The translations under genes and the position numbers were made by a program. The notes beneath the pieces are model-generated. The model searched no databases, had not been told where the DNA came from, and was given only the letters and a program-made list of their open reading frames with translations. Positions 6,167 to 11,811 of a stretch of DNA of 11,811 bases are shown in pieces. The stretch is taken from contig JADJNW010000023.1 in the NCBI GenBank assembly GCA_016714085.1, positions 1-11,811 of the forward strand. Reading direction: 5' to 3'. This DNA comes from Saprospiraceae bacterium. Its GTDB lineage: Bacteria; Bacteroidota; Bacteroidia; Chitinophagales; Saprospiraceae. Position 1 is the first letter of the stretch. Each line of letters opens with the position of its first letter.

Positions 6167-6200
6167 AAACCTATGAGGTTTCTAAAAACCTCATAGGTTT
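6167..6200. repeat. REP-like hairpin, copy 2, with compensated base pair
   Basis: AAACCTATGAGGTTT (6167-6181) pairs over 15 bases with AAACCTCATAGGTTT (6186-6200), loop CTAA. Compared with copies 1 and 3, an A-T pair is replaced by G-C on both arms, keeping the stem. It begins 8 bases after the Tricorn gene stop and 23 bases before the transposase start. Confidence 0.9.
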
Positions 6201-6208
6201 GGAGCGTA

Positions 6209-9200
6209 TTACTTACTCTTCGGGCGTTTCCAACGCACAGGAGCGGCGGGTTCGGACTTCAGTTCTACGCCTTCGGTTTTCAGGAGTTTTAATGCTTCTT
6301 CCACGGCGCGTTCCAGTTGAGGATCGCCGCCTTTAATAACTTTCGCAGGGTCTTGCAGCACGGTTATATCGGGTGCGATGCCTTCGCCTTCTACGGCCCA
6401 TTTGCCATTGGCGTCATAAAAACCGCCACGCGGGGCTACCATACGTCCACCGTCGATGAACGGAGGCGTATCCCAAGTTCCCACAAGACCGCCCCAGGTG
6501 CGTGTACCTACCAAAGGGCCTATCTTCATATCCTTGAATAGATAAGGCAATAAATCGCCGCCAGAACCGGCGCGTTCGTTGATGAGCATAACTTTCGGTC
6601 CCCAGAGTCCCGACATCGGCGTGGTGAATGGACGATGATCGTTGGCATTGCTATTGAAGTAGCCGCGTAGTTTACGCGCCATGATGTCCACCATATAATC
6701 CGCCGCCGAGCCGCCGCCGTTATTGCGTTCGTCTATAACCGCGCCCTTCTTGTCCTGCTGCGCAAAATAGTACCGATTGAAATACGTATAGCCTGGATTG
6801 CCGGTATTGGGTACATATACATAAGCCAGCCTGCCTCCGGAAAGCTCCGATACCTTTCGGCGATTACTTTCCACCCAATCCCGTGAGCGCAGACCGCCTT
6901 CATTAGCGATGGGCACGACGGTTACGCTTCTCGCGCCGTCTATTGTAGTGGTAGAATTGACTTTTATTCTAACCTGTTTGCCTACTGTACCTTCCAACCA
7001 GCTATAAGGATTGTTCGGGGCTTGGAGTGCAACGCCATTGACTTCGAGTAGATAATCCCCTTCGCGGACATCCATACCCGGGCCAGAGAGTGGCGCTTTC
7101 AGATCGGGATTCCAGTTTTCGCCCGTGTAAATCTTTTTGATTCGATAGAAACCGTTGACTTCTTCCAAATCAGCACCAAGCAAACCGATGGGTATATTTT
7201 TTACATCGGGGAAATCGCCGCTCACATAGGAGTGCCCAACGCCACCTCACCGCTCATGATGTCCACCACGTAGTTCAGATCAGTGCGATGGCGCACCTGA
7301 TTAATCCAGGGGCTATACCATTTGTACACATCGTTCCAGGGAGCGCCGTGCGTGTTATTCACGTACAAAAAGTCGCGCATATAACGCCAACCTTCTTTAA
7401 AAATCTGATGCCACTCGGCTTGCGGATCAATCTTGATCTTTAAGTCCAGATTCAATTTGCCATCGCCAGACTTCACCGCGCCTCCGTCGGTCTTCACGAT
7501 GCCCCATGTGCCGCCGCTGCGGTAGAGTAAACTCTTGCGATCCTGGGATACAGCGATAGATTGCACAGGTTTGAGAAACTCGATGGCTTTTCTATCCTTA
7601 AAACTGTAGCGATGAAGGGTAGCGCCCTGCTGATTAGGAACGCTTTCCAAATAAAAAACATGATCCTTAGGGCCGGCAGCCAAACCCTGGTAGTTGCGCA
7701 TCGGCACATCGATTGCAATAATGCGCTGGTCGAGCCCATCGAGATCAATCTTCACTGTTACAGCGTCTTTCTTGTCTGGGGCCTTGTCATCACTGCCTTC
7801 TTTTTGGCTTCTTCTTCATCACTTTTGGGCGCTAAGGGCGAAGGATCATCTTTGGATAAGACCATACAATACAAGCCCCGCGTGACGGGCATATTGTAGG
7901 AACTCATATCCAACCAGCCCGTACTCAAACCAAAATCGGTGCTTGCCAGAAAGTACAAATACTTGCCACTTTCGTCCCAATCGGGTGAAATACAATCCGC
8001 CAAGCCATCGGTAAGCTGCGTATTCTTTCCTGTTTCCACATTATGTACGAAAATGGCTTTGAACTGGTTGTCGAGCAAGCGCGCATAGGCAATCCATTTG
8101 CTATCGGGCGACCATACGGGGTTCATGCTGCGGGTAGGATGCGCATAGCGTTCGGTATCGACTTTCTTGGTGGCACTGCTGGCAATCGTCACGTTCCAAA
8201 GATTATAATCGGTGTCTGTAAAAGCGATGTACTTGCCATCGGGCGACCACGCGGGGCGGAAGAAGAAGGTCGGATTGGGTATCGGAATGATCTTTTTTGT
8301 TTTCGCCGTACTGATCTGCTACGACCAATTGATATTCGCCGCTTGCATCAGAGAACCAGGCGATTTGCTGACCATCGGGCGACCAAACAGCGAAGCGATC
8401 GGCTGCACCTGAAGACTGCGTGATATTGCGCCAATCGCCCTCTTCTTTTGGTACGGTAAAAATATCGCCTCGATATTCAAACAAGGCCTTTTGCCGGTAG
8501 GCGATAAGGATGCATTTTGTAATTGGTTGACGGACACATCTTCCCAGGCATCCAAGCTTTTTACATCAAAATCTTTATGCGTCGTGATTTGCTTCAGCTC
8601 ATTGTTTTTAGGATTGAAAGACCAAATATTATTAGCGTAGTCACGTTCCGAAAGGAAATAGACATTACCATCGTACCAAACCGGATCGGTATGTCGCTCG
8701 CGGTCGGGCTGGGGTGTTTGCTTGAGTTCGTGGGTCTTCAAATCCACAATCCAAATAGGTTGGGCTGTCCGCCGCGATAATTGCGCCATTCCGGATCCCA
8801 AAACGTGATCGGCGTGTAAGCGAGGTAGCCTCCATCTTCCGAAATTTCGCCAAAAGCAACCTGCGGGACGGCCATCGCTTTAGGCAGCCCGCCATTCATG
8901 CCAACGGTATAGAATTTCACGATCTTAGTCGGCACACCTTCGCGTGAAGATTGGAAGACAACTTCTTTACCATCGGGTGTCCAGCCTTGCACAATGTCGT
9001 TTGCAGGATGCCAGGTCAGGCGTTTAGGCTCGCCGCCGGCAGTTGGAATGACAAAAACGTCGGTATTACCGTCGTATTGGCCTGTAAAAGCGATCATTTT
9101 GCCATCCGGCGAAAAATGCGGGTAACTTTCGGTTCCTTCAAAACTCGTCAGGCGTTTGGCGTCGCCGCCGTCCCGATTCACAATCCAAATATCATCTGCA

Positions 9201-9319
9201 TAAACAAAAGCGATGTATTGCTCGCTGATGGTCGGTTGGCGCAGTAATTGCGTGCCTTGCGCAAGAAGACATGGTGCGCTCCATAATAAGGTTAGGGTAA
9301 ATAGTGCGTTGATTTTCAT
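6209..9319 (-). CDS. Tricorn-like S41 family peptidase, secreted, five frameshifts
   Basis: About 1037 residues after correction. The start at 9319 gives a signal peptide (MKINALFTLTLLWSAPCLLAQ, cleavage near 20); a start at 9355 adds 12 unlikely residues. The N-terminal half is a WD40-like beta-propeller with repeated SPDGK-x-IAF motifs (e.g. FSPDGKMIAFTGQYDG, WSPDGQQIAWFSD, WSPDGKYIAFTD, WSPDSKWIAYARL). A second propeller-like region spans 7300-7900. A PDZ domain follows (GDYLLEVNGVAL). The C-terminal S41 core has catalytic His in GHSY (near 7230), catalytic Ser in ERAGSGGDLLP (Ser codon 6563-6565) and Glu in VEGEGIAPDI. Tricorn enzymes degrade peptides; this one is likely periplasmic. Frames break near 8767, 8489, 7796 and 7230 (one base missing each) and in the A6 run at 8293-8298 (one extra). 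Flanked by REP-like hairpins at both ends. Confidence 0.92.
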
Positions 9320-9390
9320 ACTACAAAATGGGTTTTTGATGCTTGAAAATCGCAATTTAAGGACGGGAAAAGAAAAACAGAAGAAAAAAG

Positions 9391-9441
9391 CAGGATATTC
9401 CTGATAATATAAAGGAGTGTAATAATCCTTTAGAATATTAT
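9391..9441. promoter_or_regulatory. Two adjacent hairpins upstream of the Tricorn gene
   Basis: CAGGA/TCCTG with loop TAT (9391-9403) is followed at once by a larger hairpin: ATAATA-TAAAGGA (9404-9416) pairs with TCCTTTA (9426-9432) and, after a three-base bulge, TATTAT (9436-9441). They lie 72-122 bases before the Tricorn start and could sit in its leader. No known riboswitch is recognised. No convincing TAnnTTTG box was found for this gene. Confidence 0.3.
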
Positions 9442-9509
9442 AAAAGAATTATATGCTATATAAAATTAAGTACATTGTGCATTAAATTTCAATACATGAT
9501 TTCTTAACT

Positions 9510-9541
9510 AAACCTATAAGGTTTCAAAACCTTATAGGTTT
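9510..9541. repeat. REP-like hairpin, copy 3
   Basis: AAACCTATAAGGTTT (9510-9524) pairs perfectly with AAACCTTATAGGTTT (9527-9541), loop CA: the same arms as copy 1. It lies 42 bases after the LpxH-like gene stop, between that gene and the Tricorn gene, about 3.3 kb from the transposase. Confidence 0.9.
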
Positions 9542-9583
9542 ATAATGAAAGATTTATTTCACAATGGATTAAGTTAATATTGA

Positions 9584-10467
9584 TTATCCTGCGGAACGCT
9601 TACTTCTACTGGGCCTTTGCACGATTTGATGAAATAATTCTTCTTTAGAGAAAACTTCTTCTATATCATCGTCGTCTTCTATTACTGCTCCATTTTCTAC
9701 ACGCAAGCGCGCATTGACAATATCATAATCGGTTTCATCGTATTCATAAATCGACCAGCGCCCCCATTTATATTCCAAAGCGGTAAGGCTTTCTACCCAA
9801 TCACCGGAATTGAGGTAAATAACTTTTTTATCTTTTGTATCCACGGTGCGCATTTGCGGGCGATGAATGTGTCCGCACACAACGTAATCGTAGCCTTGCT
9901 CTGCCGCGATTTTAATGGCGGTATCTTCAAAATCATCCACAAATTTGATGGCTTCTTTTACGCTGTATTTTACTTTTTTGGCAAATGACATGCTGGGCAT
10001 CCCCATCATGTGACGGATTTTATTTACCCAGCGATTAACTAAAATTAAATAATCATAACTTTTTCCGCCCAATTTTGAAATAAAAGGGGAATATTTTATA
10101 AATACATCAAATACATCGCCGTGGAAAATCCAGTAATTTTTATCTTTGATCCTGAGAATCAGCTTATCACGCAAATTAATATTGCCAGAGGAGAAATCAG
10201 AATAACGGCGTAGCGCATCATCATGATTACCAGTGATATAATAAACTTTGGTGCCGCTGGCAGCCATTTTAAAATGCGCTGGATCACTTGCATATGCTCT
10301 TTCGGGAAGTAGCGCTTGCGAAATTGCCAGATGTCAATAAAATCGCCATTGAGAATCAATGTACCGACCTTAATACTCTTTAAATATTGCAATAGCTCTT
10401 TGGCGTGGCAGCCATAAGTGCCGAGGTGTACGTCCGAGATTATGACTATGTCGAGTTCTCTTTTCAT
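9584..10467 (-). CDS. LpxH-like metallophosphoesterase (UDP-2,3-diacylglucosamine diphosphatase family), one frameshift
   Basis: 294 residues after correction. Calcineurin-like metal-binding motifs occur in order: DVHLG (near residue 12), NGDFIDIW, GNHDD, FHGDVFD and CGHIHRP, as in LpxH, which removes UMP from UDP-2,3-diacylglucosamine in lipid A synthesis. The Bacteroidetes relatives typically start with ISDVHLGTYGCHAKELL, as here. The frame breaks where one base is missing at the T4 of 10267-10270 (A run on the coding strand); correction joins QVIQRILK to MAASGTKVYYITGNHDD. Family annotation as LpxH is usual but close relatives have uncertain substrates, so the exact substrate is inferred. 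It ends in a charged Asp/Glu-rich stretch (IEDDDDIEEVFSKEEL) and a basic tail. It is followed by cox3-like gene's downstream region on the 5' side and REP hairpin copy 3 on its 3' side. Confidence 0.88.
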
Positions 10468-10485
10468 TGCATCCCAGGATTCAAT

Positions 10486-10525
10486 ATTTAGTTCGACTAT
10501 TTAATGCATTTACATTCGACTAAAT
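10486..10525. promoter_or_regulatory. Imperfect inverted repeat upstream of the LpxH-like gene
   Basis: ATTTAGT-T-CGA (10486-10496) and TCGACTAAAT (10516-10525) form inverted arms with one bulged T, centred near ATGCAT (10504-10509). TTCGACTA also occurs twice as a direct repeat (10492-10499 and 10515-10522). About 20 bases before the gene start, so an operator is possible; no regulator is known. Confidence 0.3.
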
Positions 10526-10638
10526 TGGGTGCAAGTTGAAATATATTTGTAAAATGTATGTAAAGTAAAGATTATTAAATGATTAAGATTATGAAAGATT
10601 GATATGAATTATTCTGATAAGTGTATAAAATGTTATTA

Positions 10639-11272
10639 TTAGCGAATTAAATAATTGATCCAGAAAAATAAAACTAAATAAATCCAAAGCCCATCCAGAA
10701 AGTGCCAGTAAATAGTGAGCAAACGCAGGCGTAGCCGCTTTTCCGGGTCAGAAAAATAGACTAATACGGTGACAGGTTCTCTCATATAACGCCAAGCCTG
10801 CCATAAGAAAACGCCCAAAAACGGCAGGCCGCCAATGACGTGTGCAAAGTGCAAGCCGGAAATGACATATAAGTAGCTTGCGGAATTACTGGAATTAATA
10901 AAAATATTCTGATCAAATAAAGTTTTCCAGCCAATGTATTGTAAAAGTCATAAATATTAGAGAAAGCCCTAAAGTGATGAGCAATGCTTGCTGATATTGC
11001 AATGTATTATCGGCTTTGTAAGCTCGTTTTGCCCAGACCATTGTAAAGCTACTCGCCAATAAAATCAAGGTGTTGAAGATAAAAATATTTGGGAGTTTGA
11101 TAGGTGGTTGTTGATTTTGAACTCTGGAATATACCAATGCTGCCGAAAGGCTCAGGAACAAAGCGGTAAGGCTGATGAGTAGCAAAGCCAGCAAAATATT
11201 CTTCGGGTGGAACGCAAAATTCTGGTACTCGTCGTAATGCTCTTGTTCTTGTTTTACAGGGCTTTCGCTCAT
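10639..11272 (-). CDS. Cytochrome c oxidase subunit III-like protein, one frameshift
   Basis: About 210 residues after correction, the size of the short bacterial heme-copper oxidase subunit III. Five predicted helices: about residues 25-49, 61-82, 92-112, 135-160 and 187-207. Diagnostic motifs are LYVISGLHFAHVIGG and the C-terminal YWHFLDGLWIYLVLFF. The N-terminal frame (10913-11272) ends in a frameshift caused by one extra base near 10946; removing it gives QYIGWKTLFDQNIFIN and joins the second part. Subunit III is an inner-membrane part of the terminal oxidase, stabilising subunit I. In Bacteroidetes cox3 usually lies in a cluster with other oxidase genes; here its upstream neighbour is divergent and its downstream neighbour is the LpxH-like gene, so it stands alone in this window and its partner subunits are elsewhere. 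The downstream spacer (10468-10638) is AT-rich with no gene. Confidence 0.9.
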
Positions 11273-11349
11273 GGATTTGGGAATTTTGCATTATTTTAAG
11301 CTTCGGCTTCAAAATTTGTCAATAAACAGAATTTATAAAAAGATTGTTT

Positions 11350-11378
11350 CAAAAGTACTTAAAATACCTGAAAACCAA
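11350..11378 (-). promoter_or_regulatory. Possible promoter for the cox3-like gene
   Basis: On the minus strand TACTTTTG (11357-11350) matches TAnnTTTG. TTGG at 11378-11375 lies 17 bases upstream, a little closer than usual. Transcription would start about 70 bases before the ATG at 11272. Moderate to weak support. Confidence 0.4.
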
Positions 11379-11392
11379 TTAATTTGCTACAA

Positions 11393-11421
11393 ATCACCTA
11401 TTCTCCTATCACCTATCACCC
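11393..11421. repeat. Short imperfect tandem repeat before the 3' gene
   Basis: CACCTAT-like units recur between 11393 and 11421 (ATCACCTAT, then CTATCACCTATCACCC). It lies about 20 bases before the start of the gene at 11442. Function unknown; listed as a simple repeat. Confidence 0.4.
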
Positions 11422-11441
11422 AAAATACTATTTTCGCCCTG

Positions 11442-11811
11442 ATGAAGACCTGTCATGTTTGCAAGACAACCTTCCCGACAACGCCCGGTTTTGTTTCAAC
11501 CGCGGCGCACCCCAGCGTATTGTGCAAACGGTGCTTACGCCCCAACTCAATCTTACGTGGCAATGTGGAGCAACAAATTGAAGAGCAATTCTTCCTGGCT
11601 TTCCGCGAACGGATCGAAGCGGAGCATGGCGCCAATGTACTGGAAAATTATTCTAATCGTTTATATCAGTCTGGATTTCAGGAAGTTATTTCAAGGCGAG
11701 CCGAGCAATTAGCGGCGCAAATCCATATTCTCGATCAAGCCGATGAATTGAGCGATAGACGTATGGCGGGTTTGCTCGTCAATGCTATTGAAGATTTATT
11801 AGATTATTTTA
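11442..11811 (+). CDS. Unrecognised protein with two CxxC pairs, 3' end outside window
   Basis: An open frame from ATG 11442 runs 123 codons to the window edge without a stop. Residues 4-7 are CHVC (Cys4 and Cys7), and LCKRC near residues 32-36 supplies two more cysteines about 26 residues later, so an N-terminal zinc-binding fold is likely. It continues with a hydrophilic, probably helical region (QQIEEQFFLAFRERIEAEHG, SRRAEQLAAQIHILDQADEL), ending LLVNAIEDLLDYF at the edge. It is transcribed divergently from the cox3-like gene (170-bp spacer). I do not recognise the family; a zinc-ribbon or HNH-type nucleic-acid protein are possibilities from the cysteines only. No frameshift is apparent. 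A short ORF in another frame crosses it but has no support. Confidence 0.65.
   Translation, partial: MKTCHVCKTTFPTTPGFVSTAAHPSVLCKRCLRPNSILRGNVEQQIEEQFFLAFRERIEAEHGANVLENYSNRLYQSGFQEVISRRAEQLAAQIHILDQADELSDRRMAGLLVNAIEDLLDYF

Larger units (their letters stand above)
5532..6200 (-). mobile_element. RAYT transposase unit bounded by two hairpin palindromes
   Basis: The transposase gene lies between two related long palindromes: 3 bases from its stop to the first (5532-5565) and 23 from its start to the second (6167-6200). This compact layout resembles REP elements associated with a RAYT gene. A third palindrome lies at 9510-9541. No inverted terminal repeats or target duplication of a conventional IS are seen. 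That the transposase acts on these palindromes is an inference from the layout. Confidence 0.6.

Noticed and set aside
5532..6200. Conventional IS with terminal inverted repeats
   Set aside because: Each flank is a self-complementary hairpin, not one arm of a terminal pair, and no target duplication is visible; HUH transposases do not use them.
8043..8423. Plus-strand 126-codon ORF
   Set aside because: Antisense shadow of the Tricorn propeller repeats; its repeated IGRP-type motif is the complement of the SPDG repeats.
9391..9441. Riboswitch upstream of the Tricorn gene
   Set aside because: The hairpins are AT-rich and match no riboswitch core I know, so only a structure is reported.

Overview
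The window looks like a piece of a Bacteroidota chromosome (phylum Bacteroidota, possibly a Saprospiria-like lineage, which is a weak guess). The reasons are FabI and RecN of the Bacteroidetes type, a Tricorn-like S41 peptidase with a signal peptide, an RRM RNA-binding protein with a glycine-rich tail, a small cytochrome c oxidase subunit III, and matches to the Bacteroidetes promoter pattern TTTG/TAnnTTTG. Shine-Dalgarno sites are mostly absent.

Layout. 1-2244 (minus): 3' part of recN's neighbour fabI (cut by the window edge) and complete recN, probably one transcript. 2364-3194 (minus): an AT-rich gene for a membrane-anchored LAS/MepA-like zinc peptidase. 3424-3843 (plus): a four-helix membrane protein of unknown function. 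4023-4574 (plus): a complete transcription unit with promoter, long leader, RRM gene and intrinsic terminator. 4575-5531: about 1 kb without a recognisable gene. It holds GC-rich palindromes, a doubtful small membrane peptide, and a degenerate tandem array with an exact 21-bp period over 23 units. 5532-6200: a REP-associated (RAYT-type) HUH transposase bracketed by two near-identical long hairpins. 6209-9319 (minus): Tricorn-like protease. 9510-9541: a third copy of the hairpin. 9584-10467 (minus): LpxH-like metallophosphoesterase. 10639-11272 (minus): cytochrome oxidase subunit III. 11442-11811 (plus): start of an unrecognised protein with two CxxC pairs, running off the window.

A dominant property is that most conserved genes are broken by single-base indels, many in homopolymers: at least 5 in the fabI fragment, about 9 sites in recN, 5 in the Tricorn gene, and 1-2 each in the RRM, transposase, LpxH-like and cox3 genes. 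Restoring them gives proteins of normal family length, so unpolished long-read or low-coverage sequence is the likeliest cause, not real pseudogenes. Gene coordinates below are for the whole restored genes. The peptidase at 2364, the membrane protein at 3424, the 3' gene at 11442 and the 21-bp array show no indel.

The most unusual parts are the 21-bp (7-codon) array and, next to it, the RAYT plus palindrome family. The three palindromes each sit just after the stop codon of a minus-strand gene, and one copy carries a compensatory base-pair change.
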